30,263 nucleotides of DNA from an uncultured Verrucomicrobiales bacterium (lineage in GTDB: Bacteria; Verrucomicrobiota; Verrucomicrobiia; Verrucomicrobiales; Akkermansiaceae), in contig CALFTQ010000116.1 of assembly GCA_937916135.1 (NCBI GenBank), forward strand, positions 1-30,263. Direction: 5' to 3'. The notes beneath the pieces are model-generated. The model was not told where the DNA came from. It did not search any database and saw only the letters and a program-made list of their open reading frames with translations. Shown here piece by piece: positions 16,710 to 24,954 of the stretch (position 1 is its first letter; the number at the start of each line of letters is the position of its first letter). The position numbers were made by a program, and so were the translations under genes.

Positions 16710-18155
16710 ATGAACAAGAAGCATTCTATCTGGAAATACGTGTTGATTCTGGCTGCTACCGGTGTGGTTGCCACGGTAGGTGGAAAAATCTCGCAGTGCA
16801 TTGTGGATTCCATGCATGAATCCACGCAGCTGCCGCCTATGGACCCCGCTATCGCCGATGCTGTAGCTAAGGAGGTGCTTGATTTGAAGTGCGCCGCCTG
16901 CCATGCACAGGGAGCCACCTATAGCAAATTCCTTAACTTCTTCTCCTTCGGCCTTATGCGAGATCACGTGGAGGGTGCCAGGCGTGCGTTCACTCTCACC
17001 CCGGATAGCAGTGTGCGCTCCGGCAATGTGGATTACCTGAAGATGGACTACGTGCTGCGCACGCGCCGCATGCCCCCGGCCTCCTACAGTGTGGTGCATT
17101 TCGGCTCCCGGCTCACGCCGTATGATGTAGCAGTGCTGCGCCAGAGGTATAAGGAAAGTGGAGCTGCAGCCCGCACCTTTGCACCCATTTCTCCCGCAGT
17201 GGAGCCGGCATCAGAACGAGAGGCTGCGCGGATCTACCTGGGGCATCTGCTGTACTATGATGGTCGCCTTTCTACCAATAATAAGGTTTCCTGCTCATCC
17301 TGCCACGACCTTACGCGCGGCGGCACGGATAATCTGCCCAAGTCTGAAGGCGTGCCCGGCCCGGATGGATTGCCGCAGCTCGGTGGCGTGAATGCTCCCA
17401 CTAATCTGAATGCTGCCGGTCACATCCGCCAGTTCTGGGATGGCCGCGCTGCTGATCTTAAGGAACAAGCCGGAGGCCCGCCACTGAACCCTGTGGAGAT
17501 GGGGTTCACCTGCGCTGAGGACTGGGATATCATTGCACACAAGCTTTCCAATGACCCGGAAATCGTGGCCCTCTTTGCCTATGTGTTCGGTGACCGCGGC
17601 ATCAATGCCGATACTATAACCGAGGCCATTGCAGCTTACGAGCAGACTCTCGTGACGCCGGATTCTGCATTTGACCTTTACCTGAAAGGAGATGAAAAGG
17701 CTCTTACCGACGCCCAGAAAGCCGGCATGAAATCCTTTGTGGAGCTGGGGTGCTCCACCTGCCACAGTGGCCCTGCGCTGGGCGGTATCAGTTTCGAATA
17801 CATCAATACCCATGCCGATATGCGTTCCCTGGCTACGCCTGCTGATTATAAGGAAGGTGCTTTCGGCCTGCGAGACTTCACCAGGAAGGAAGAGCATAAG
17901 GATATGTTCCGCGTGCCCACTTTGCGGAATGTGGCGCTCACTGCACCTTATTTCCACACTGGCACGGTCAACAGCTTGCAGGAGGCTGTCAGCATCATGA
18001 TGAAGTCTCAGAATGGTGCCGGCCTGAACAGCGAAGAAACGGCGAAGAACATTACCCGGTTCCTTGAAGCTCAGACAGGCAGGCTTTACGGCAAGTCTGC
18101 AGGTGCGCTCCAGCCGGAGGATGTGAAGCTGAAGCCCGTGGTTCCGCAGTCATGA
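16710..18155 (+). CDS. Three-haem cytochrome c peroxidase (haem_bd + CcpA/MauG family)
   Basis: This 481-residue protein has an N-terminal membrane anchor (about 8-25). An N-terminal haem_bd-type domain follows, with CAACH (61-65) and the diagnostic RRMPPASYS segment. Next is a di-haem peroxidase domain with CSSCH (195-199) and CSTCH (348-352). The sequence PYFHTGTVNSLQEAV near the end is typical of the family. It reduces hydrogen peroxide in the periplasm using electrons from the respiratory chain; the extra haem probably relays electrons from quinol or a cytochrome. Haem is attached covalently, so a cytochrome c maturation system is needed, and none is seen here. Its stop overlaps the start of the WalJ-like gene (ATGA). 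Confidence 0.9.
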   Translation: MNKKHSIWKYVLILAATGVVATVGGKISQCIVDSMHESTQLPPMDPAIADAVAKEVLDLKCAACHAQGATYSKFLNFFSFGLMRDHVEGARRAFTLTPDSSVRSGNVDYLKMDYVLRTRRMPPASYSVVHFGSRLTPYDVAVLRQRYKESGAAARTFAPISPAVEPASEREAARIYLGHLLYYDGRLSTNNKVSCSSCHDLTRGGTDNLPKSEGVPGPDGLPQLGGVNAPTNLNAAGHIRQFWDGRAADLKEQAGGPPLNPVEMGFTCAEDWDIIAHKLSNDPEIVALFAYVFGDRGINADTITEAIAAYEQTLVTPDSAFDLYLKGDEKALTDAQKAGMKSFVELGCSTCHSGPALGGISFEYINTHADMRSLATPADYKEGAFGLRDFTRKEEHKDMFRVPTLRNVALTAPYFHTGTVNSLQEAVSIMMKSQNGAGLNSEETAKNITRFLEAQTGRLYGKSAGALQPEDVKLKPVVPQS

Positions 18156-18928
18156 TCCGCTTCTCCGTGCTGGCCAGCAGCAGCCGGGGGAATGCCACCG
18201 TCATTTCCGGCGGTGGCACTCATGTGCTGGTAGATACTGGAATCTCCGCGCTCCGGATTCGCAAGGGCTTGGAGGCGTGCGGGCTGCATGATTCGGAAAT
18301 ATCCGGCGTGTTCTTCACCCACGAACACCAGGACCACGTGTGTGGACTCGGCGTGTTTTCCAAAAAGCGCGCTCTGAATATCTATTGCAGCCGTTACCTC
18401 GCAAAGGATTTGCGAGGCATGGCGCCCAATGGTGTGTTCACCTGTCTGGAACCCGGGCAGGCCGTGCGGGTGGGGGCTCTGAGCGTGACCCCCTTCTGCG
18501 TGAGTCACGATGCGCTGGACCCGCTGGGTTATGTATTTGAATGTGAAGGGGTGCGCTTGGGGTACGTGACGGATACAGGCATCATTATGCGGGAAATGCC
18601 CGGGATGCTTGAAGGAGTACAGGGGCTTTACCTGGAGTCCAACTACGACCCGTATATGCTCAAGAACAGCGGCCGCACACCGGATCTCATCCGCCGAATC
18701 TCCGGACGCTGGGGGCATCTCTCCAACGAGCAGGCTTGCGAGTTTATCCGCACCATCGGTCACCCCGGCTTGCAACACCTCGTTCTTGCTCATATCAGCC
18801 CGGAGTGCAATACCCCCGCCAAGGCAACTGCTGCCATGCGTGCCACACTTGATGAACTGCAGCTGCCCACCCGGCTTCATTGTGCCAGGATGGCGGAGCG
18901 GCTGGACTGGATTGAGGTCGGAATGTGA
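18152..18928 (+). CDS. walJ: WalJ/YycJ-type metallo-beta-lactamase-fold hydrolase
   Basis: This 258-residue protein is close to the usual length of about 264. The metal site HEHQDH (57-62) follows THE, with Asp28 in VDTG. Further family marks are SRGN (11-14), the CVSHDALDPLGY segment, and AHISPECNTP near the C-terminus, which matches the YycJ pattern. Members are cytoplasmic two-metal enzymes reported to act as 5'-3' DNA exonucleases and, in Firmicutes, lie next to the WalRK genes. No two-component system is present here; instead it is translationally coupled to a cytochrome peroxidase. It converges with the ABC ATPase gene. Confidence 0.88.
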   Translation: MIRFSVLASSSRGNATVISGGGTHVLVDTGISALRIRKGLEACGLHDSEISGVFFTHEHQDHVCGLGVFSKKRALNIYCSRYLAKDLRGMAPNGVFTCLEPGQAVRVGALSVTPFCVSHDALDPLGYVFECEGVRLGYVTDTGIIMREMPGMLEGVQGLYLESNYDPYMLKNSGRTPDLIRRISGRWGHLSNEQACEFIRTIGHPGLQHLVLAHISPECNTPAKATAAMRATLDELQLPTRLHCARMAERLDWIEVGM

Positions 18929-18935
18929 GCATCCC

Positions 18936-18952
18936 GACACCCCCAGGGGTGC
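18936..18952. terminator. Weak hairpin between convergent genes
   Basis: CACCC (18938-18942) pairs with GGGTG (18947-18951) around a CCAG loop in the 35-base gap between convergent genes. Neither strand has a U-tract after it, so any terminator activity is doubtful. Confidence 0.25.
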
Positions 18953-18963
18953 CACGATTTGAG

Positions 18964-19977
18964 TTACTGGTAAATATCCTGTCCCAGTTTCTGTAAAACT
19001 GTGAGCGAGACGGCACAGGGGTCAGGGGCTACCCAGTGGCCGGGTACCAGCTCGCGGGGGGTAAGGTCCATACCCACTGTAGCATCGAGGTAGGGGTGGT
19101 TGATGCGGCGACCAAAGGCACTGCCAGGCGGCGGGTCTATGGGGGATGGAACATCCCCGGGCAGGATCGGAGTGCGCTGCTTGATCGTGGGATCCGGAAT
19201 AGGGATGGCCGAGAGCAGGGCGCGGGTGTAGGCGTGGCAGGGATTATCGTACAGGCGGTCTGCATCGGCCATCTCTACAATCTTGCCCATGTACATGACC
19301 GCTACACGGTCGGAAATATGCCGCACTACGGATAAGTCGTGCGATATGAAAAGGTAGGATAGGTTAAGCTCCTGCTGCAGATTCAGCAGAAGATTGAGCA
19401 CCTGGCTTTGCACCGAGACATCCAGCGCGCTTACCGGTTCATCCAGAACCAGAAGTTTCGGCCCCATCGCCAGAGCCCGGGCAATGCCGATGCGTTGGCG
19501 CTGGCCGCCGGAAAACTCGTGAGGAAATTTTTCCAGAGCGGTAGAGGGCAACCCCACCAGATCCAGAAGTGCGGCTACGCGGCGCCGGCGGCTGGCACTT
19601 GTGCCCAGACCGTGGATTTCCAGCGGCTCGGAGATGATGTGGCGCACGGTCATGCGTGGATTCAGCGAGCCTGCCGGATCCTGGAATACCATTTGCACCT
19701 TGCGACGCAGACTGCGCAGGCGCCACTGTGAACGGTGTGTTACATTATGGTGCATGAACCGGATAGTGCCGGAAGTTGGTTCCAGGAGGCGTACGATACA
19801 GCGGCCGATGGTGCTTTTCCCACATCCACTTTCTCCCACCAGACCCAGAGTCTCCCCGGGGGCGATGCTGAATGAAACATCATCCACCGCTTTTAGTGTA
19901 CCTATCCGCCGACCAAACACCCCGCCACGCACCGGAAAGTGCATGCAGAGATTTGAAATTTCCAGGATGTTTTCCAT
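18964..19977 (-). CDS. Oligopeptide/dipeptide ABC transporter ATP-binding protein, OppF/DppF type (orphan)
   Basis: This 337-residue protein has Walker A GESGCGKST (48-56), Q-loop VFQDPAGSLNPRM (97-109), signature SGGQRQR (156-162), Walker B LLVLDEP (175-181) and switch His in ISHDLS (211-216). The C-terminal oligo_HPY region (about 268-305) is present, but the Cys residues normally found in PPxGCxFxxRCP are replaced (PPPGSAFGRRINHP). That class of Cys can bind an iron-sulfur cluster in related ATPases. It would energise peptide import at the inner membrane, yet no permease, binding protein or partner OppD is in the window. Its own promoter lies upstream, after the DAP dehydrogenase terminator. 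The start is the only sensible ATG. Confidence 0.92.
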   Translation of the reverse strand: MENILEISNLCMHFPVRGGVFGRRIGTLKAVDDVSFSIAPGETLGLVGESGCGKSTIGRCIVRLLEPTSGTIRFMHHNVTHRSQWRLRSLRRKVQMVFQDPAGSLNPRMTVRHIISEPLEIHGLGTSASRRRRVAALLDLVGLPSTALEKFPHEFSGGQRQRIGIARALAMGPKLLVLDEPVSALDVSVQSQVLNLLLNLQQELNLSYLFISHDLSVVRHISDRVAVMYMGKIVEMADADRLYDNPCHAYTRALLSAIPIPDPTIKQRTPILPGDVPSPIDPPPGSAFGRRINHPYLDATVGMDLTPRELVPGHWVAPDPCAVSLTVLQKLGQDIYQ

Positions 19978-19998
19978 GATTCTCGCCGATTCCCCAGC

Positions 19999-20027
19999 AC
20001 TTTAGCATCTTCAGAGCGCTTTGGCAA
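19999..20027 (-). promoter_or_regulatory. Candidate promoter of the OppF-type gene
   Basis: TTGCCA (20022-20027), a 17-base spacer and TAAAGT (19999-20004) are read on the minus strand. The predicted leader is about 15 bases. Confidence 0.4.
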
Positions 20028-20090
20028 GCACTTTCACACCGCCTGCTACGGATAAAATACGACATGCCGTCTAGAAAGCGCCCATAATAG

Positions 20091-20123
20091 AAAAACCGGG
20101 ACAAGGCGGTGCCTGTCCCGGTT
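20091..20123 (-). terminator. Rho-independent terminator after DAP dehydrogenase
   Basis: AACCGGGACA (20094-20103) pairs perfectly with TGTCCCGGTT (20114-20123); GGC/GCC can extend the stem inside the loop. On the minus strand the stem runs into TTTTT (20095-20091) and then CTATTATG, 20 bases after the ddh stop. This separates ddh from the OppF-type gene. Confidence 0.85.
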
Positions 20124-20143
20124 GAAAAATGAACTGCCAGTGC

Positions 20144-21025
20144 TTACACCAGCTGGGCAATGAGTGTTTCGCGATCGCCGGGGCAGAAGTCCATGGGCGG
20201 AATTTCCGGCAGGGTGTAGCAACCTGGGGCCAGGCGCATACTGGCGCGGGCGGCGGCTACCATCACCTGGGCGGTGAGCGCCGGGTTGTTGATGCGCATT
20301 TCGAACTTGAAAATCTGGTTCTGCGTGGTGCCGGATACTCCCTTGCGCTCCATGTACACGCCGTGGCCCATGTCGCGGAGGGAATCGATGTCCGGCACTT
20401 GCTTTACGTGCGTTTCATCGTGGCAGAAGTAGTCATCGGCCTTGATGGCGGCTTCCACCTCGGCAAAGTCGGCGCCTTCCTCCAGCTGCACGTAGACCAT
20501 GCGGCGGTGTACCCCTGACCCCGTGGGGATGGTGAGGGAGAGGGCATCCTTCACGCCTGCTTTGGAGCGAGCCACCACGCTGTGGCCCATGCTCATGCCG
20601 GGGCCGAAGTTCGTGTAGGTGATCCCCTTGGGGGCCATGGCCAGCATCATAGTGCGTATTACAGAGTCCGAACCGGGATCCCACCCGGCAGAAATCACGG
20701 AAACGGCCTTGTTCTCCCGGGCCTGCGCGCCGAGCGAGCGGCGCAAATCTACGATTCCGCCGTGTATATCATAGCTGTCCACGGTGTTGATTCCCCTGGC
20801 CAGCAGGGGCAGGGCGGTCTCCTCCACACTGCGGGTCGGGGTGCAGAGCAGGGCCACGTCCACCGCACCCAGCTCGGTGATGTCCGTCACCGTTTTGATT
20901 CCGTGTACGGGTGCGCTGCCTGCGCGGCGTACAATGCCTACCAATTCCATATCAGGCGCAGCGCGCAGTGCATCTACTGAGTACTTGCCGATATTCCCGT
21001 ATCCTACGATTGCTACCTTAATCAT
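20144..21025 (-). CDS. ddh: meso-Diaminopimelate dehydrogenase
   Basis: This 293-residue NADP-dependent enzyme makes meso-DAP from tetrahydrodipicolinate in one step, bypassing the multi-enzyme branches to lysine and peptidoglycan. It has a Rossmann motif GYGNIG (8-13), then TVDSYDIH (81-88), SAGWDPGSDS (112-121), which is the dehydrogenase substrate-site signature, and a C-terminal domain with NNPALTAQVM. The reading frame is open to 21160, but the extra 45 residues are low-complexity and lie over a promoter; MIKVAIVGYGN at 21025 is the natural start. The dehydrogenase route is patchily distributed among bacteria. The gene appears monocistronic, with its own promoter and terminator. Confidence 0.92.
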   Translation of the reverse strand: MIKVAIVGYGNIGKYSVDALRAAPDMELVGIVRRAGSAPVHGIKTVTDITELGAVDVALLCTPTRSVEETALPLLARGINTVDSYDIHGGIVDLRRSLGAQARENKAVSVISAGWDPGSDSVIRTMMLAMAPKGITYTNFGPGMSMGHSVVARSKAGVKDALSLTIPTGSGVHRRMVYVQLEEGADFAEVEAAIKADDYFCHDETHVKQVPDIDSLRDMGHGVYMERKGVSGTTQNQIFKFEMRINNPALTAQVMVAAARASMRLAPGCYTLPEIPPMDFCPGDRETLIAQLV

Positions 21026-21094
21026 CTTCGTGATTCTGTGTGGCTTGCGATGTTCTGTATCTGTGGCGGGAATCCTATTCCCTGCCGTGATGGT

Positions 21095-21123
21095 ATTGTA
21101 TACGATTTCCTTCATATGCGCAA
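21095..21123 (-). promoter_or_regulatory. Candidate promoter of ddh
   Basis: TTGCGC (21118-21123), 17 bases and TACAAT (21095-21100) on the minus strand give a leader of roughly 63 bases before the ATG at 21025. Confidence 0.4.
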
Positions 21124-21374
21124 GCGCAGACTTATTCATACGCGTTGGAATAATTAACAACGATTCGCTATCCTGACTTTTCTTTATCTCGTAAATTCTG
21201 AAATATCAATCGATTCGCTATTCGGTGCAGCTGTGCCCCAAGCAGTAGGTAAATTGCCCCGACTTGTTTATTCTGCATAGAAACTTACGAAACTGCCTGA
21301 TGAGGGGAATTTTATCCGGCAGAAGTGAGATGGATGGCAGCGGTGCAAATTGTTCCGCTCAGTATGCCGCATGC
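21124..21374. other. Intergenic region between ddh and the GT2 gene, with an 11-base direct repeat
   Basis: No gene is supported here. CGATTCGCTAT occurs at 21161-21171 and again at 21211-21221, exactly 50 bases apart, each preceded by CAA or CAAT. This could be a pair of protein-binding sites. No U-tailed hairpin follows the glycosyltransferase stop on the minus strand. Confidence 0.4.
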
Positions 21375-22247
21375 TCAGAACTTGATACTGGTGCGGATGG
21401 AGTATAACGGAATATAGCCAAAAAGAAAGGCTCGCTTGCGGTATCCCTGTCGGACAATTTTGAGCAGCGGTATGATACCGAACAGCTTGAAACGGGTAAT
21501 CTGCTGTGCGGTCATGAGATACTCTTTGTAGAGGGATGGTGCGGTCTGCTCGGCGAGTACGCGCACGGCCTCTGCCGCAACGTGCATGCGCTTCTGCTGT
21601 GTCTTCGATGTGCAGTGCTTATGCACCCGATAGGTAAGCAGTTTTTCCTGCAGGTTGTGGAAACGTGTATGGGGAATGAGTCGGCACCACATGGCGTGGT
21701 CTTCAGCCGGCGAGTAATGCGCTTCATATCGTACCGCAGTTCGCTTGATTACGCTGTGGCGAATAAGGGCTGTGGGGTGGATAATCACGCAGCCCCACAT
21801 GAGAGCCAGTTTGATTTCGATGTCATATTCCGGGGTGGAAGCAATCTTGCCTGCAGGAAGGGATTCGGCCTGCGCTCCCAGTACTCCCACTTTCGGGTGA
21901 CGGCGCATGTAGCCCACTTGCTTTTCCAACCGGTTAGGGGCGCAGATGTCATCGTGATCCATGACGGCGAGGAATTCGCCCTGGGCAAGGTCAATCAGCT
22001 TGTTGCGAGTCGAGCTGATGCCAAGGTTGGTTTCGTTCTTCTCGTAGCGGATGCGAGGGTCATTGTATGAGGCAACGATGGTGTCCAGTTCTGTGTTTTC
22101 TGGAGAATCGTTGATGATAATCAACTCGAAATCACTGAAGGTCTGATTCAGGACGCTTTCTATGGCCTCGCGCAGGTGCTTTACCTTTGTGTTGTATATA
22201 GGAAGCAGCACAGAGACAGTGGGTGCTGAGGAGGTAGAGTCAGGCAT
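21375..22247 (-). CDS. Family 2 glycosyltransferase
   Basis: This 290-residue protein has a GT-A fold start VSVLLPIYNT (11-20), NQTFSDFELIIINDSP (34-49), and NLGISSTRN (74-82). The nucleotide-sugar metal motif DHDD is at 97-100. The C-terminal part has basic and hydrophobic patches and ends in a membrane-associating region, as in inverting surface-polysaccharide transferases. It probably adds a sugar to a lipid-linked glycan at the cytoplasmic face. Lying downstream of glf and ugd, it may use UDP-galactofuranose or a glucuronate-derived donor, but the sequence does not fix the donor. A TATAAT-containing promoter candidate lies in the 93-base gap upstream, so it may be transcribed separately as well as with glf. 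Confidence 0.88.
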   Translation of the reverse strand: MPDSTSSAPTVSVLLPIYNTKVKHLREAIESVLNQTFSDFELIIINDSPENTELDTIVASYNDPRIRYEKNETNLGISSTRNKLIDLAQGEFLAVMDHDDICAPNRLEKQVGYMRRHPKVGVLGAQAESLPAGKIASTPEYDIEIKLALMWGCVIIHPTALIRHSVIKRTAVRYEAHYSPAEDHAMWCRLIPHTRFHNLQEKLLTYRVHKHCTSKTQQKRMHVAAEAVRVLAEQTAPSLYKEYLMTAQQITRFKLFGIIPLLKIVRQGYRKRAFLFGYIPLYSIRTSIKF

Positions 22248-22284
22248 GTCGCATGGGGCTTGTTCGTTGAAAAGAACTGCTTTT

Positions 22285-22312
22285 ATTATATATAAATAGT
22301 GCGCTGTGTACA
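22285..22312 (-). promoter_or_regulatory. Candidate promoter of the GT2 gene
   Basis: A perfect TATAAT (22285-22290) in an AT-rich stretch lies 16 bases from TGTACA (22307-22312). The predicted leader is about 30 bases. Confidence 0.45.
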
Positions 22313-22340
22313 GTCTTTTTGTTATATTTGTGTGCTTTTT

Positions 22341-23486
22341 TCAGGATAAAATGCCAGGTTTTGCGAACAGTTCCAATACACGCTCAATGATGGGGGCCAT
22401 GTCATAGTATTTGTATTCTGCCAGCCTTCCTCCGAAAATGACTTTGCTTTCCTTGTCTGCGAGTTCCTTGTAACGGGCGTAGATGGCGGAGTTGCGCGCA
22501 TCATTTACCGGGTAGAGCGGCTCCTTTCCGGGTGCCCATTCAGTGGGGAATTCGCGTGTAATGACGGTGTGAGGCAGGTCGAGAACTGCTTCTCCGAAAT
22601 ATTCGAAGTGTTTGTGTTCAATGATTCGGGTGTAGGGTATCTGTGCTGCGGTGTAGTTGATAGCTGCGGAGCCCTGGTAGTTAGATACGGGGTAGGTTTC
22701 TTCTTCGAAAGAGACAGTGCGGTACTCCAGCTGGCCGTATCGGTAGTTGTAGAATTCATCTATGCTGCCGGTAAAAACGATGAATTCTGCCATGCTTTCC
22801 CAGTATTTCCGCCGTGTAAAGAAGTCTTCATTCACACGGCATTCGATTCCGGAGAGCAGGGCCTCCGTCAGTTTATTGTATCCGCCTGTGGGTATTCCCT
22901 GGTAAGCATCGTTGAAGTAGTTGTTGTCATATACGAAACGAACCGGCAGCCGGCGGATGATGAAGGCCGGGAGCGCAGTGCAGGGGCGTCCCCACTGCTT
23001 TTCCGTGTAGCCTTTGATGAGTTTTTCGTAGATATCGCGCCCCACGAGGGAGAGTGCCTGTTCCTCCAGATTGCGTGGAGCCGTTGCTCCTGCTGCGTGC
23101 ATCGATGCGAGAGCTTCCTGTTTCTGTTGTTCGATGATACGCTGAGCTTCTGCCGGTGTGGTGCAGCCCCACATCTGGTAGAAGGTATTCATGTTGAAGG
23201 GAAGGTTGAACCGCTTTCCTTCAAACTCAGCCACGGGAGTGTAAGTGAAGCGGTTGAACGGAACGAGACTGTTCACAAAGTCCCACACCTGTTTGTTCGA
23301 GGTGTGGAAAATGTGCGGCCCGTATTTATGCACATTGATGCCGTTTTGCTGTTCGCAATACAGGTTGCCGCCCGTATGCGGCCGCTTATCGATGACCAGA
23401 CAACGTTTGCCCACCTTGTGTGAAAGGTGGGCAAATGTGGCTCCGAAAAGACCCGCTCCAACGATGAGATAATCGTAAGGCTTCAT
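22341..23486 (-). CDS. glf: UDP-galactopyranose mutase
   Basis: This 381-residue flavoenzyme interconverts UDP-galactopyranose and UDP-galactofuranose in the cytoplasm. The FAD-binding motif VGAGLFGA is at 9-16. DKRPHTGGNLYC and KYGPHIFHT follow, with the His-rich FHT loop near the flavin. RRLPVRFVYDNNYFND and the C-terminal GGRLAEYKYYDM motif are also characteristic. The length is normal for the family. It starts two bases after the ugd stop, so the two are one operon. UDP-galactofuranose has no mammalian counterpart and is used in O-antigen, capsule or exopolysaccharide. Base composition is visibly more AT-rich than in the alpha-2-macroglobulin operon, as is common for surface polysaccharide genes. 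Confidence 0.95.
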   Translation of the reverse strand: MKPYDYLIVGAGLFGATFAHLSHKVGKRCLVIDKRPHTGGNLYCEQQNGINVHKYGPHIFHTSNKQVWDFVNSLVPFNRFTYTPVAEFEGKRFNLPFNMNTFYQMWGCTTPAEAQRIIEQQKQEALASMHAAGATAPRNLEEQALSLVGRDIYEKLIKGYTEKQWGRPCTALPAFIIRRLPVRFVYDNNYFNDAYQGIPTGGYNKLTEALLSGIECRVNEDFFTRRKYWESMAEFIVFTGSIDEFYNYRYGQLEYRTVSFEEETYPVSNYQGSAAINYTAAQIPYTRIIEHKHFEYFGEAVLDLPHTVITREFPTEWAPGKEPLYPVNDARNSAIYARYKELADKESKVIFGGRLAEYKYYDMAPIIERVLELFAKPGILS

Positions 23487-23488
23487 TT

Positions 23489-24799
23489 TCAGCCGATTCG
23501 ATGGTAATCAAATCCTTCGTTTGAAACTTCTGCTGGTTCGTATAGGTTGCGGCCGTCTATAATAAGGCGCCCGCGCATGGTTTTTCGCAGCACTGCCCAG
23601 CTGGGCACGCGGAATTGTTTCCAGTCCGTCACGATGACGAGGGCATCGGCATCGATACAGGATTCATACATATCCTCGCAGAAAGTAATGGTCTCCTTGC
23701 CCAGTCGGCGCTTTGCTTCTTCTGTGGCCACGGGGTCAAAGGCGCGCACATTGCAACCCTTTTCCAGCAGAGATTGGATGAGAATGAGCGAGGGGGCTTC
23801 TCGCATATCATCAGTTCCCGGCTTGAAGGCAAGTCCCCATACGGCGATGGTCTTGCCTTGCAGCTCTGGCATCGCGGCTTTAAGTTTCTTAAAGGGAATG
23901 GTCTTCTGCCGTTCGTTTACTTCTTCTACAGCCTCCAGGATGCTCATGCGGTAGCCGAGCTCTGCACCACTGCGGATGAGGGCTTTCACGTCTTTCGGGA
24001 AGCAGGAGCCGCCATAGCCGCATCCGGGGTAAAGGAATTTCTTGCCGATGCGGTCATCTGCTCCGATGCCGCGGCGCACAGCATCAACATTGGCCCCTAC
24101 GAGTTCGCAGAGGTTGGCAATATCATTCATGAATGATATGCGGGTTGCCAGCATGCTGTTGGCGGCGTACTTGATCATTTCTGCGCTGGGAATGTCGCAG
24201 ACTTGTACACGATCACCCGTGAGCATGAAAGGGCGGTAGAGCTGGCGCATGAGCTTGGCTGCGCTTTCGTCCTCGACGCCTACGACAACCCGGTCAGGCT
24301 TGGTGAAATCATCAATGGCGGTGCCTTCCTTGAGAAATTCCGGGTTGCTCGCTACGCTGAAAGGCACGCTGACGCCGCGTTTGTCGAGCTCTTCCTGCAC
24401 GGCTGCTTTCACTTTTGCCCAGGTTCCTACGGGAACAGTGCTTTTTGTGATGAGCAAGGTATACTTCTTGATGTTGCGGCCGAACTCCCGGGCTACTTCA
24501 ATCACATAGCGCAGATCGGCAGAGCCATCTTCATCCGGCGGGGTGCCCACGGCAGAGAAAACAACGTCTGCTTCATCAATACAGGAGGCCAGACTAGTGG
24601 AGAAACGCAGACGACCAGCGGATGCATTCTGCTGCACCATCTCCTGCAACCCCGGTTCGTATATGGGCATGATGCCATTTTGTAAATCCGTAATCTTTTT
24701 CTCGTTGACGTCTATGCAGGTCACGGTGTTGCCCATTTCTGCAAAACATGTACCACTGACCAGGCCCACATAGCCCGTGCCAACCATTGCGATGTTCAT
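23489..24799 (-). CDS. ugd: UDP-glucose 6-dehydrogenase
   Basis: This 436-residue enzyme oxidises UDP-glucose to UDP-glucuronate with two NAD+. The Rossmann motif GTGYVGLVSG is at 7-16. ITKSTVPVGT (117-126) and SNPEFLKEG (151-159) follow, and the catalytic Cys266 lies in GCGYGGSCFPKD (259-270). The C-terminal UDP-binding domain includes WGLAFKPGTDDMREAPS. It leads an operon with glf and probably the GT2, supplying uronic acid and furanose precursors for a surface glycan. A good promoter lies about 60 bases upstream. The start MNIAMVGTGYVG is unambiguous. Confidence 0.96.
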   Translation of the reverse strand: MNIAMVGTGYVGLVSGTCFAEMGNTVTCIDVNEKKITDLQNGIMPIYEPGLQEMVQQNASAGRLRFSTSLASCIDEADVVFSAVGTPPDEDGSADLRYVIEVAREFGRNIKKYTLLITKSTVPVGTWAKVKAAVQEELDKRGVSVPFSVASNPEFLKEGTAIDDFTKPDRVVVGVEDESAAKLMRQLYRPFMLTGDRVQVCDIPSAEMIKYAANSMLATRISFMNDIANLCELVGANVDAVRRGIGADDRIGKKFLYPGCGYGGSCFPKDVKALIRSGAELGYRMSILEAVEEVNERQKTIPFKKLKAAMPELQGKTIAVWGLAFKPGTDDMREAPSLILIQSLLEKGCNVRAFDPVATEEAKRRLGKETITFCEDMYESCIDADALVIVTDWKQFRVPSWAVLRKTMRGRLIIDGRNLYEPAEVSNEGFDYHRIG

Positions 24800-24858
24800 A
24801 TAGGTGCGTAGCGTAAAATTTGAAAAATAGAAGATGATGGATGCCCTACCCCGTACTC

Positions 24859-24888
24859 ATTCTACAATGCATGCAGAGGTGAAGTCAA
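24859..24888 (-). promoter_or_regulatory. Promoter of the ugd-glf operon
   Basis: TTGACT (24883-24888), 18 bases and TAGAAT (24859-24864) are read on the minus strand. The predicted leader is about 53 bases, which contrasts with the leaderless promoters nearby. Confidence 0.55.
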
Positions 24889-24954
24889 GCGTATTGTTGG
24901 CAGATCACATGGGAACCTGCGCCGCTCAGAGCGATTTTTTTTCGACTTAGCGTG

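Noticed and set aside
24921..24943. Poly-T run with a small CGCTCAGAGCG hairpin that resembles a terminator on the plus strand
   Set aside because: The stem has only four base pairs with a three-base loop, and no plus-strand gene ends there. On the minus strand, where hrpB ends, the T-run is on the wrong side.
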